Below, one piece after another: positions 1-12,600 of a DNA stretch of 64,000 nt; the stretch's first letter is position 1, and each line of letters starts with the position of its first letter. The position numbers and the translations under genes were made by a program. The stretch comes from Heliopora coerulea (Eukaryota > Cnidaria > Anthozoa > Scleralcyonacea > Helioporidae). The notes under the pieces were generated by a model. The model had not been told where the DNA came from. It ran no database searches and was given only the letters and a program-made list of their open reading frames with translations. The stretch spans positions 960,001 to 1,024,000 of the forward strand of contig JASJOG010000068.1 of NCBI GenBank assembly GCA_030142905.1, read 5' to 3'.

Positions 1-555
1 CATTTGCTCAGTACATGAGTAATGTCAAATTTAATAACCGGACAGGAATGCTTTGTCGAATTTAAAACACAAAGAGACAGACGAGCATTTTAGATCGGAT
101 AATGCACGTACTGCGAGTCTTTTCAAATGACTTCAAAAACGAACCCTTAATAAGATAATTTGCCAGCAAAGAGTAAAGATTAATGTTTTCTAAGCCGTAA
201 AATTCCTAAAGAAAAGCACGCACAGGTGTTTTTATTACGTTTAAGGACACGACACGGTTATGATTCTCCTCTGTATTTTGTCATGCATTATTAGTGATTT
301 TTTTAAATAAAATTTATTGAATGTTGATTAGAGCTATGAGACTTTAAAATTCAATATCTGAGACTTATCCACACAGCTAAAGTTACAGTAACTGTTTAAA
401 TAGTAGTTTAATACAATGGGAAAATCTAATTGTCAATTACTGTAACTTAGCATAAAGTTCTTTTTCAGTATATAATAGGCTTCAGTTTCACAAAATAATT
501 CTATTTGATTCAAAAGTCTTATATGTTGATTCGTAAGATCTTAAATGAAGCTTAC

Positions 556-659
556 TGGTCTTGGTGTTTGGCGCCATCCTTTTGTCCATAAATAGATTTC
601 CAGCATAAGGCAAACAACGAGAAACGCGATCGCTAAACCAAGACCAACGTATAATCCAA
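556..659 (-). CDS. Isolated transmembrane exon, possible second receptor gene
   Basis: This minus-strand exon is bounded by a pyrimidine-rich acceptor (TTTTTAG) and a GTAAGC donor. It begins with two bases of a split codon and ends on a codon boundary, the same phase pattern (1 to 0) as the membrane exon of the receptor at 6636-14125. It encodes about 34 residues: a hydrophobic stretch containing VGLGLAIAFLVVCLML followed by a basic, Trp-rich juxtamembrane segment (WTKGWRQ). The phase match and orientation suggest a tandem paralogue whose cytoplasmic part lies left of the window. No adjoining exon was identified, so the gene assignment is inference. Confidence 0.35.
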
Positions 660-907
660 CTAAAAATTCGACAAAAACAGACACCAAAGATGGACTACGG
701 ATAGGCGTACAATATACAGGCTTTCAAAAGCAGTAGTTTAATTTCACATGGCACGTACACTTTACGGGGACAAAACTTTACCAGTCTATGCTGTTTCTCA
801 GTTTAACAACTCATGATATTTGCACGATCAAAGGAACAGACTACAGGATTTGTTTGGTGAGGCAAATCACAGTTGCGACAACATTGAGTGATACTACGGC
901 ATAAAAC

Positions 908-999
908 CAGGCTTGGACTGGCCATTGTGCCATTGGGCCACAGAGCAATGGCTGACTATTGTTCCACGGTAGGATGGCACAATGGCCAGTCCAAGCCTG
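908..999. repeat. Fold-back repeat with perfect 26-bp arms
   Basis: Positions 908-933 and 974-999 are perfect inverted copies of one 26-base sequence (beginning CAGGCTTGGACTGG), separated by 40 bases. This resembles a small fold-back MITE or its remnant; no coding content is seen. Confidence 0.8.
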
Positions 1000-1002
1000 T
1001 AT

Positions 1003-1152
1003 CTAACTAACAGAACCAAGAATTTCATGACTCATGATTACAATCAACACAATAGGAGAAGCGATAAGAACCACAATCGCAACAGTAACAGCAACGATTG
1101 TTGTCCTTGTCAATGAACATGTGACTGATGCTATTCCTGGTTCAATTTCAGT
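1003..1152 (-). CDS. Possible exon with a hydrophobic segment
   Basis: On the minus strand an open frame follows an AG at 1153-1154 and runs to a TAG stop at 1003. It encodes about 49 residues with a long hydrophobic stretch (IVAVTVAIVVLIASPIVLIV). The acceptor has a poor pyrimidine tract and no partner exon was found. It could be another membrane exon of the candidate receptor next to it, or chance. Confidence 0.2.
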   Translation of the reverse strand, partial: TEIEPGIASVTCSLTRTTIVAVTVAIVVLIASPIVLIVIMSHEILGSVS

Positions 1153-2289
1153 CTGGCGTTTGGGCAATCACTTGAGAGTTAAATCTTCCAGGTCACGTCA
1201 AAACCAAAGAAATTCCTCATCAGAATTCTCAAAATAATGTCAACAAAATTTTCTTTCATGCCTGGTTCGGCCAATCCCCTTTGAAGAAAACAGGTAGTAT
1301 ACCAGAGTCTTAGAATCTCTTACTACGTAAATACACGAGCTATGGTCTAAAAGTTACGTGACAGCTCACCTGGTTGCCCAGACGTGTGGCTAGAATTTGT
1401 CGTGAGCCCAGGATGGACAGATGTCCGGACAGTACTCATTTAAACGGTGTTGGCGTGAGCAATGGCAGTAATATATCAAGGTAAGATTGAAGAGATGGAC
1501 TTCGTTTCAACTTGGAATGCGGTTTATATAAACCTGTCAAGAATATTTAAATAGCTTATGTTAAAGAATTAAGCGGTTCCTTTTGAGTTCAATTTTTCAA
1601 ATTCAATGACATATGTCGTCATTAACTACACTGCTGATTGGTACCCAAAGTTGTCGTACAATTTGTTCTAAGCCAAGTTTTAATACAAGCAAAATACTGC
1701 TCATTTTTACCAACCCTTTAGCTGGGCAGTTTGCTCCCACCATCTCGGCCCAGCCCCCAACAAACGGCCCTAGGGACGAGGCTGCGCAGTTACATTAAAT
1801 CATCGATACATTTCGTATGGCAAAAATTAAAAGTTTTCGACGCGTGAACAGTCAAAACTGCATCACTTTTTCGCGCCGGTTTTACCCTTGCCTTACAGAT
1901 TAATTATGTACGGTTTCAATCATATGACCTCAATGTTGGAGAAGCGGCCACATTTCTTGCACCTGATCATTTTATAGGCAAAATTTTTAACCAAAATCAA
2001 ACTTTCACCCAACAAAACTTGTTGTACCAACATAAACTGCATATTATTCGAACGCTTCGGCGGGCCTTAACAGACGTCGGCAAAGTTTGGATAAAGGACC
2101 AATTATTGCGTCAGTAAATTGTATATGACCAGTAAACCATTACAGGTCACTCAGAATCAATAGATTGACATTCAAGAGAGAAAGATACAGCAGCCATGTT
2201 GGAGGTCATGATTAATAGGAACCAATCAGATTCTTCTGTTAAGATGTCACCAACGTGGCTGCCATGACGTTAGACGCAGCCCACCCATA

Positions 2290-2640
2290 GTTTTGTTCAG
2301 TGCCAGACCCTTGAAATCGAACCCAGCCTGTATAACTTTATAAGTTTATTTCATGAAGATTGGTTGTCACAGCACGAGGCAATATGAGATTCGTTACAGG
2401 AACTTAAACAAAAGGATATACCGATAAGAAGTGTAACCAAGTTTCTGTTCAGAGATATAGAAGGACAAACATGGTTTTGCCAAGTGAGAGACCTCTGAAA
2501 TCGAACCCAGCCGTTATAATTTGATTTATTCCTGACCCCGGTATGAACCAACCAGAGATTATTTACAAAAACTTTGCCACAACTAAACGCTGAAAAGAAG
2601 TGCAACCAAGCAAGAAGTTGGAATTATAAGGTATAGAATG
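2290..2640. repeat. Diverged two-copy tandem duplication, unit about 170-190 bp
   Basis: The phrase TGAAATCGAACCCAGCC occurs near 2312 and 2498, and GAAGTG(T/C)AACCAAG near 2429 and 2597, in the same order. Two diverged direct copies of one unit are therefore present. No function is visible. Confidence 0.55.
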
Positions 2641-3114
2641 ACAACTACGGGCAAGATCACTTATCTTGGTCTATACAGCTAAAAATGAAGCATAAATGAT
2701 ATGTGGAACAGTCTAAAGCTTACTTAGCTCTTGACGCAAATTCATTTGAGCATGCAATGAAGAGTAGAAAAATCTTTTGAAAAATGCTACTACTGTAAAC
2801 ATACGTATATACGTCGTTATATTCAGATCCGAAAGAAAACAACAGCTAACCAACTAGAACCTTAACTTGTGACAAACTTAAGTATAGCCAAGAACTCGTG
2901 AATCGCAATAAATACGACTACCAAGGCAAAGGAAAATGCTATTTATGACCGCTTCGGTACAGCAACCATAAGGGCCAATATTGTTTATTTCACACCATAA
3001 TAAGCACGTCTCGTACAGATGGCACTTCACTCACCTAGAGAGCATTACTAATCCTTCAACAAGGTCTTACCCCAACCATCGGGCGCTAGTCAAAATATGT
3101 GAACACTGTAGCTA

Positions 3115-3281
3115 AATTTTGAGACACGTTCTCTGACTAAATTTATTAAATATACAAGCTTTCGACTACCTAACTGTAGTCTTCGACAGGCAAGAGTCAC
3201 TCTTGCCTGTCGAAGACTACAGTTAGGTAGTCGAAAGCTTGTATATTTAATAAATTTAGTCAGAGAACGTGTCTCAAAATT
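3115..3281. repeat. Perfect 167-bp palindrome (83-bp arms)
   Basis: The sequence reads identically on both strands around a single unpaired base at 3198. Each arm is 83 bases with no mismatch. Right of it, the unit AATTATGTCTCAA is repeated. There is no spacer and no target-site duplication could be recognised. Such a long exact palindrome implies a recent inverted duplication or an assembly/amplification artefact. Confidence 0.9.
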
Positions 3282-5429
3282 ATGTCTCAAAATTATGTCT
3301 CAACCTGGCTGCGCAATCTCCATATTTACTGTAGCTAAACAGAGAAATTATGGATTAGTCTCGACAAGCACTTACCAAGCACGTTGCGACACCTGTAACT
3401 CAGTTCTCCTCTTTCTCATGGACAGAATACATTTTATGAACACTGTTATTTGGACCATTCTCTCCAGCTAAAAGAGAATTAAACCGTTAGGGGTCACTTA
3501 CAACGAATCAAGAGGTAAGGAAGTACTTTGAAACCGGAAGGCAAAGGACCAGAAGAGGCAAACGTCTTAATTCGAGGATTCGATGTATATCCAAGTTCCC
3601 ACCAAGAAAACCATAGTTCGAGTAATGCTTAAAGTTCATCACACAATAACGATCATTAATCGTTTACTTTCACGCAAACACGAAAGACGATAGTATACAA
3701 ACCGCTAGTAACTGCCTAACCTCAAACCTGACACACAAAGGAATTATTCCTCTAATATAATAAATTAAGAGTAATAATGTATTCTGCTTACCCGAATGAG
3801 TGTAAGAGGATGTGGAACTGTTCTCTTGATGAAAATACGACCATATGTCTACAGACTGCTGCGAATAAATCTTTCTGCCCGGTACAAGAATTGGCAAGTA
3901 CATAAGTTTGCTTGCTATTCATTTCCGTGTTTAACGAGGTGAAGCGAATATATACCCAGTGGTGAGACAATCAATCATTTTCCCGTCGAACAAAAAGCTT
4001 TGTGGTAACTAAAAACTCGGGTATGCGAAGAAGGCGAGTTTTTTCATTAAGCTATGTACCTAATGTGTACCTCAAAAGGTACTGAACAACTTGCTTACTG
4101 ATCACGATATACTGAAATGAAACACTAAGACTCAACAGATAATAAAAACAAGAAAAATACAGAACAGTACGATTGAACACAGTCGTTCTTTAAATATCAT
4201 CTTGTTATGCAGCAGTGAAAATTCACACCTCTAGAATATTTCTGATATTTTGTAAATTTATTCTGCACAGTTTGTTTGATCACGGCTACAAGAGAACTTT
4301 TCGCTACACACCTGTTGATATTAGTAGTGAAAACCGAGTTCCATATATCTTGACTAATGAATCTACGGGCGACAGTTGAAGCCTTTGCAACAATGGAAAT
4401 GTTGCAAGGACAGAAAACGCCCACGTAAGCAGTCAGTTCAGTGTGGTAATTAATGATTTCAATGTGAATATAAAATCTAAACCATGAGGTCTCTGAAGCT
4501 GTTGTTCAGCCATATTTTACAGACTGACGTTGTAAGTCCTCTCTGAAAATTTCAATACGATGCTTTTTTTTTTTAAACCATCTGCTCAAATGCAGAGGTC
4601 TCGGCACTAATAAGGGAGATCCCGGTTGGATCCTTGATCGGTTAAAGTACGTGTGGAGAAAGAGTTCCTTTTGTAAATGGTAAGAATTTCTCAGGTAACC
4701 TGTTAAACCGTAGGACCTTGGATTCCCTATCAAGTCGGCTTGGAGCCTATTTCGACATTTTGCTCACCAATAATCGAGAAACATACGAAACTGAAAATTT
4801 AAATGACATACTGAAAGAAGAAATTGAAAATTTAAATGACAATTCAAAAAACATGCTGAGCTTAGCTTAGCATGTCTTTCGAATGTCATGGTGACATTTT
4901 TGATCTGGTTAAATGTGCTGTAGGTTTGATTATACAATAAAAGCAATATCTAAAGCCTTTTATAAATAAGAAAAAATTATTTTAACACCGAAAGCTCGGA
5001 TCTTCTTACGCCGTGATCCCTACGGTTATTATTTCTCTGGTAATACATCTACTTAAGACAAGAAAAAGCTCCACACTTCATGTGTGACGGAAATTTTTTT
5101 CATTTCTTCTAGCCAACCAGAACTGAGAAATCTTTTCATTTATATTTTTAATAATACAACCACATAAGTACAATACACATACAAAAATTATGCATTTGCA
5201 CTCCGTCATATAATATTAGCGTTTAATTTAATCAAACAATATTAGTTGTCAATAGTTTATAATCCAAATCTTACATCGATAGAACAATATTGGGTTTCTT
5301 TTGTAGACCTATCGTCAAAGATTTTAGGAGGTTCCTAAAAAATTTCAAACAACCAGCTGTTATTGAATAATAATTTTGTTTCCAACAGCTGTTTGAATGA
5401 GTCGGGCGAGCCGATAAGTTGTTTCGCTT

Positions 5430-6045
5430 GACCAAGATCTTACCTATACTCGTTACCAGGACCTCCTCGGTAAACTGGAAATCGGAGGTATCCCAGATTT
5501 TGGAACATTCGGACAGCTAATGAGCTGATTCTCTTTCCCAGATCCCGTCGTCTTTCTTTGCGCGGCCGCACGAAAATGTTTTAGGGCTCCAAAGAGACAC
5601 CAGATATCCTAAATATTTGGACATCCGATTTTTGCTGATCAAAGCGTATCTTCATAACCCTAATGCAATTTATTGTATTCGACCAATCGATCACATTATC
5701 GCGTGGTGCCTGTTTCTTCAAAGCCCCAAAACGATTCCGTGTGGCCGCGCTACGAAAAAACAGGATCTGAAGTCGAGAATGACGTGAACCACATACTATG
5801 ATCTCTTGCTTGAAACTGACAAACCAGTAACTTACTGGGATATCAACAATCATGTCTGACTTCGAAGTAAGTTCTCAACATTTCTTTGGTGAGCTTGAAG
5901 TGCCGCGGAAATGTCCCAGGATCTGGGACAATATTCATCCCACTTTACCTGAGATTCCATTTTTGAGGTTGGCCGTGGAGGTCCAGGGAACGAGCATGGA
6001 TCTTCCAATGGTCTGGCTACGAACTCAAAATTTAGTTCCAAAGTA
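5430..6045. repeat. Large imperfect fold-back element
   Basis: Two nested pairs of inverted similarity share one centre. About 5540-5600 matches the reverse complement of about 5710-5780 (shared GCGCGGCC, GGGGCTTT-like and AGATCC motifs). About 5430-5510 matches the reverse complement of about 5920-6030 (shared CCAGGACCTCC- and TCCCAGAT-like motifs). Arms are diverged. Open frames on both strands here reflect the repeat, not genes. Confidence 0.5.
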
Positions 6046-6635
6046 GAATTGGTTTGACTTGGTTTTAGCAACAAGGTAAAGTTAATTTACATCATCTCTT
6101 GTGTCCGAAGGAAAGTTTTCGTGCCACGGATCAGCTCGACTCAAATAATCAGCCGCTGGAACGTGACAAATGCGGACCTAATCTTAGATTAAACACGCCA
6201 CCTTAAATATGATTCTGGCTAAGGCGATTGGGCTGTTACCAGGAACAAATCCACTGTTTTGTTCGATGTAAATTTACGGCAACAATGAAGCGTAACCAGG
6301 TTTGGTTATGCCTCGTCAAAATTCGCATCAAACAAAATGGCGGATCTCTTCCTGCAACCAGCTCCAAGCGCCTTCGCGAGAATAATTTTTGAGGCGACTA
6401 ATAAATAGTTTCTGGTGATGACAACGATACCTTAAATGTTTTCTTTGACTCTAATAATCTTACTCTTGTTTTAAAGAGATGTGTTCAAAAACGACAACGC
6501 TATTCTTTGCATTCAACTCAAGTTAGCGGGCAATGGTGTTATTAAAATCATTGCCTGGATATTCTGTTATTTGTACGCGAGAGAGAACTACTGAGTGAAA
6601 AGATTTGTGTTCCACAGGACATTCCTACCACTCTG

Positions 6636-9600
6636 TTATAAACACCGATACGAACCCTTCGTCACAGTTGTAGTCAAGTCGTGATGTCCTATTTCCTTTA
6701 GATAACCTGCAAGTTTTTCCCGGCAAAACGCTTTGCTGTTGTTAAAAAGCGAGAGAACCTTTTCCGCTCGGGATTTCGTATCCGGGTAAACGGCACTATT
6801 CCTTATACCTTCTTTTGTGGTCAGCGGTATGTCCATGAGACCAGCCAGACTGTCCCAGTCCACGATTAACCGGCTTAATCTGTACATCTCGCGGGACGAC
6901 AGTGGCGTGTCACGCTTGACAATGTCGCTCTCTGTTGACAGTAGAATAAAAACAAGAAGCTTGATCAGGAATCTTTCCTTTCGTAATATTAAAAGAGCTT
7001 TTGCTTCATTATCTTTCCTAATTTTTCTTTCTTTTTTTTTTTCTTTTTTTTTCCTGGTTGGAGCTTTTTCTTTGACGAGTAAAGTTATCCGACGTTAGCC
7101 AGAGTAAAACTATACAAGTCTTATGTCGCCGGGAAAGTATTAAACAGGTCCGAAGGGTCACCAATTTTCATGTATGAATAACGTAACAACGTAGTAAATC
7201 GTCTCAGAATTTTTGCACCATTACGCAGTTTTGCATGCTGACTAAATTACTGAAAAACAAGTATTACCATTGTTATTATCTGGACCATCTTCATCTTCTT
7301 GCGTTGATTTTTCTTGAGGATCTTCCGCCTGAATGAGAGGAGTCGAGAGTAAATATAGGAAAGGAAAGAACTGCAAATTGCGAAAGAAGAGCCAAACCTA
7401 TTTAATGCGTGTGAACTCAAACCATTCCCTTCGTAACAATAGGGAATGGTGCACGGACAGTAAAAGTTTCAAGGTACAAAACAAACAAACAAAGAAACAA
7501 AGAAACAAAGAAGAAAAAGACTACGGGTTTGTCATGAAATAACGTTTACTGTACCTGCGGAACACCAGTAGAAATATTTTTTCTCAAATCATGTCTTCCT
7601 AACTCCTCCAGATATTTCACAAGTAATTCTCGGTTAAAGGATTTACTTTTATTAAACTTGGTAAGGATTACTTCAGCTTTCGAAGAGAAATTAGGGTATT
7701 TCTGGACATTTAATTTTAGTTCCTCGCGCTCGACATATGAGATATCCAGAAGTCCTGCCAAGCTGTCCCAGTCCACTCCCATGTCGAGGCTTAACCGACT
7801 GATTTCCGCCGCACTTAATTTCGTCGTGCGCATGACAACTGTAAAGCGAACCAGAGATATTCTGTATTCAAAAACTTGTTAAATCAGGGTAAAAGTTTTG
7901 AAATATTACCTTCTTAGTAGTTTTTCTGTGCCTACCAAGATGTGATGCACCTTGGTTTGATAGGTGTCTATTTTAATAGCTATTTTGTTTCTGTGTTGTT
8001 TTTCTTTGCTTTTCTTTTCACTTTCTTCTCATGCTACCTGAAATATATCAAATCGCACCTGAGACTTTGTTTTGATCCGTTTCATCGGGTTGACTGGATG
8101 GCACTAAAAACGGAAGAAAATTGATTGGTTCTAAAAATGTCGGGCCAGAAATTTAAATTTAGGTGGAGTAAGAGGCAAACCAAGACAAGGAAAATGTAGA
8201 CCTATTACACGGTAGAAGGGGGGTGGTGAAACAAAAAAAATACAAAAGAAAGGAAAGGAAAAGGGAAGGAAAGAAAAGTAAGCAAAAGGAAAATGAAGCA
8301 AAATGAAGCAAAACAACAGAAACGAAAAGAAGAACAGAAGAAAAGGAAAGAAAACAGAAGAAACTAGAAAAAAGGGGAAGAAAAGAAGGCAAAAGAAATG
8401 AAGAGAAAGAAGAGTAAGAGAAAAATAAGCAAAGGACAACGATAAAGAATACACAAGAAAACGGAGGAGAGGGAAGGAGGAGAGGGAAGGAAGGGAGGGG
8501 AAGGAAATACAATTAAAAGATATGTAACACTCGGGTTTAAATACCTTCCACTGAAGTCGATTCAATTGCTTGTTCCTACAATGACAATGAAAAACAAATC
8601 AGCGAAAATCACATGTGACCATGACCAAACAACACGAACCATGATGACATATCACCTGAAGTCCGTATGCAACGGACGTATCATAATTCACGAGGCTCTT
8701 AAGGAGTTTGTACAGACATTTTTATTGACGTAATAATGATAAGTTACGACAAAATCAACGCCGAAAACAGCCCCCATCCTCTTAGAAGAAACACTGAAAT
8801 GGGATATTCAGGCACAAAATGAAGCAATAAATCGGTAAATTTCTATTTAGTTCGAGCCCTGGCGGTTCGTTCACCCTTCGTGCAGGCGTCTCTGAACAGT
8901 TCCTACTCCATAAACATGTGCCCCATTCTTACAGCGCTAGAATTATAATACATAAGGAGAAAAAAACAGTTTAAAAGGAATTATAGAGACACCGGTCTTG
9001 TCTTGAGCGAAATATTTGTATATCTTGAGTCAGTAGCATACGCGGGGTTTAGTGTTAACTTAACAGCCTAACCAGATATTCGAGTTTGTAACCTTACCTC
9101 AGTAATATTCAGCGTCCACAAAAGGCGTCTATTACTTCGATAAACTTCGTAAATGAGAACTTTTCCTCTAGCTGGAAACCCTTGGGAGATTTCTCGAAAG
9201 TTATCGAGGACCATTCCGACCGAGTCAAGCTGCGGCACGTCCACTTTGAACACCAAGGGCTCTACCGGGTCGAGTTCGGGAAATTCCAGGCGCATCTCAA
9301 GACGACGATGCGTGTCCACTCGTTTGAGCGAACCAGTCTCACTTTTATGATATTTATTTTCCCTGATCATCATGTTAAGTTGAGAGGCATTGCGCTTGTC
9401 TTCGTGCATTTGGACAAACTCACTTAAAAACACGACGGCAACGTCGATATTCGGAAACGTTGGGATACGACGATAAAGTCCGACTGCATAGCAGTTAAAA
9501 GAATTATTGAGATGGCTCAGAATACGAGCCAGTTTTCCTCGAGTAGATCTGATGTAACTGTAGAAACAGAACCCATTAATTTTCATATTTACGTATCCTT

Positions 9601-12600
9601 CGTTCGCATTAACGTCAGTTTCATCGGTCACCACTGTCCAAATGGTTCTTTCCCTCTTGCTGTCGTAGGAACCATGCAAGACGAAAAGTTCCGAGGAGAC
9701 GATGTCCTTGAGATGAATGGTCAGGTCCGCTGCTTTCACAAATTCTAGTCCATCAGGAAGAAACTCTATTACACGAGGTTCCACTTGCAAAAGTCCCAAG
9801 TCAAGTAACGACTTGAATGCGAAATTGTGGTCGTCCATGATCATCGTAATTTCTGTGTCTTTTGAAAGGCATCCTGGCCCAATTCGAAGAGTGACGTCCT
9901 CTGTTTGTAACGTACCACCATCAACGGTAATGACTTCTTTCGCTATTCCCGGTCGCAATGAAACGTCTAGGACAGAAAGATAATAATCCCTGTCCTTAGC
10001 TACAGGTATAAAACAGTAGAAGGACCAATGTATTGTCATACACATGTGCATGACAATACACTTGAACGTACCTATGCCCAAGCATATATACACAAACAGG
10101 AAAAGAGATAGAAACAGGCAGACAGAGAGGGACACACAGATAAACAAAGAGACAGTGAGAGAAAAGGAAAGAGAGGAGAAAATCACATCTTAAGTATTAA
10201 TCGCACTATAAAAGAATTGAGTAAATCGGGCGGAATAACAACTTCACTCCAATCTATTCCATCGAAAATAAGGCTCCTTAAATTCCAACAGTAAGCTAAG
10301 CGTTTGACAAATTTTAAAAACTTTGTTCCCTAAATTTCTGGCTCACAGTCACCCTGCGTGTCCTTCCTATAATAGAACTATGAAGAGCAAAGTGGAGTAA
10401 CGTCGCCCATATTGCCTCCCTTTTCGTGTTTCTCATTGTTACAGCACTGTATAGAACTGAGTGGACTAACGATGAATGGATCTGAGTTGAGATTCTGAGG
10501 TTTGAGAAAATCATAAGGTTAGGGTGGACAGAACTGGCGTAGAGTATAGTGAGGTAGAAGTAAGAAAGCATGCTGTAAATTAAAAAGAACACAACTAAAG
10601 TCGAAGGAAGCGGTACAGAGAGTCGCAGTGAAGAGAAGAGTCGAGTCGACTCGAGTATAGCGGACGGAAGTGGAGTAGTCTAGAAAGGCGTGAAGTAATA
10701 TTTGGGGTACAATGTGCAGGGTTTAGAGAGTAGAGTCAGTGTTATGGAGACGAACCCGATACTACTAGGCATTATAATCATTTCAAAAGAACACTAATTC
10801 ATGTGAACTCTACGTCACTGTACTAAATCCAAGAAATGAAGTTACTTTTCTGAAGTCCCATCGGCTTCCGGATGTTACTTCCAGTGTTTTCTCCCATGTC
10901 AGTTGAAGGATTAACATCTTGGCTCTCCAAGGCGATATCCTTATGGAGAACAGTACCATTTCCAGCCCTCTTGCTCTTTCGAGAAGTGTTCACTTCTTTC
11001 CTGGCGGAAGGCGGTAATTCGCATCCCATATTCCACAAACCAATTTGACGCGGCTGTAAGAAATCAACGAAACTCGATTTTCCAAATCAGTTCTGATGCG
11101 AAATGAAAATTACTTCTAAGAATACGAGGAAGACGTTATTTTTTTATACTACAGGAATTGCAAATTGAAGTATGACACAGTGTGGGGCAGGGTCCCATTG
11201 GTCAATCTATTAACAAAGGAGGCAGATCTAGCTGCTTGATGTTAAAATATGGATGAGCATTTACCATAGGTTATTAATTTAGAAACTCATCAAACGCCTC
11301 TAATCTGTTGATGAAATCGGACATACACACGTCAAACTGGAATTACAATATGTGACAAGGCGTACAACGAAGGAAAGTAGGGTAGTAGGGCTGTGGTATG
11401 GGGTGATATTTTGCAGTGATGTCATTAGAGTGATGAGCAATACGATGCAATGTAATACAGTGGGAGGTAGTATGGGATAGCTCCGTACGTGAAGTGGTGC
11501 ATTGTGATACATTGTGATGTGGTGTAAGACAGTACATAAAACGGTGTTTTATGCGTAATTTCTCAAAGTGCAATATGTGGTACAACATGGCATGGAGGTG
11601 GTAGGATGAGGTGTTGTATGCCAAGTGGTATATTGCTTGTAAGGCGGTGCACGTACGAGATAATGTAGTGATGCACTGTAGTGTGGTACGGCGTGGTACC
11701 TCACGTATTGTGGTGGGATTCTCTGCAGTTCGTAGGTGGTCCAGCATTGTGTATGAAGCACGGTGAGCCTCAGTATGCGTCGGAAAGTGAGGTTTCTTAC
11801 CGTAGTTACAGTTTGCCGGTCTCTGTCGTCTTGAGCGTCATAAGCTTCTGCTGTTCCTTCACCGATAGCCCGAGGTCCCTCACTTCTGTCCTATAAGCAA
11901 CACAGAGAACAAGCATTGAAGTAATCATATCGAATAAATACAAAATAGAAACAAACTATGAGTACATAGAGAAACTCATGATCGTGATCAAGATAAGAGT
12001 GAAGACACAAGAGATAAATCGCCAACGTTATGCTCGATATTCATCTGAATGTACTTGCCAAACTGAGGGTTCTCTAAAGATTTTTACGTAGACAAAGGTC
12101 TATTGTATAAATGGACTCCTGTTTCAGAACTAAAACTGTCCAAAGAAAGGCTATGAGGAGCACAAGCATTGGCTCTGCACGTCATACGCTGCCTGAGGAC
12201 GCTTGCTGGGAAGATGGTACTTCTCGTATTTGTGGGCACACAGACATTAGAGAGGCCAAGAAAAGTGAGACCTCAGTTCAGTTTCTTACACAGCAAAAAG
12301 TTCGAGCTTCGCTAAGTTATGAACCAAGATGAACAGCTGCATGCTGAGGTCAATATGAGCTAGCTCTACGAATTCCGATTCATCGTTGCTGTAGTATTCT
12401 TGCGAAGAACTCAGAGAACGCACGCAGGTGTTCGTGTGAGGATCAACCGACTCGAGGAATGAATTTATAAACTAGTAAACGCGTTCTTATTACGATGTGG
12501 TTTCTACAAGAGACACACAAGGATTACTGTAACTAAAACATCTAAACCTATTATAACAAAGCGATCATCACTTCACCTAACTGTTGTTCTTCGCCTGGCT

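Noticed and set aside
8131..8565. Two long Phe/Ser/Leu-rich frames on the minus strand
   Set aside because: They are produced by the polypurine tract; composition is extreme and the region is an intron between in-phase receptor exons.
10000..10186. Hydrophobic extension upstream of the ZU5 exon, looking like a signal peptide or membrane helix
   Set aside because: It is translated from a C/T-rich tract before a good acceptor at 9999, and the previous exon (10846-11053) fits that acceptor in phase.
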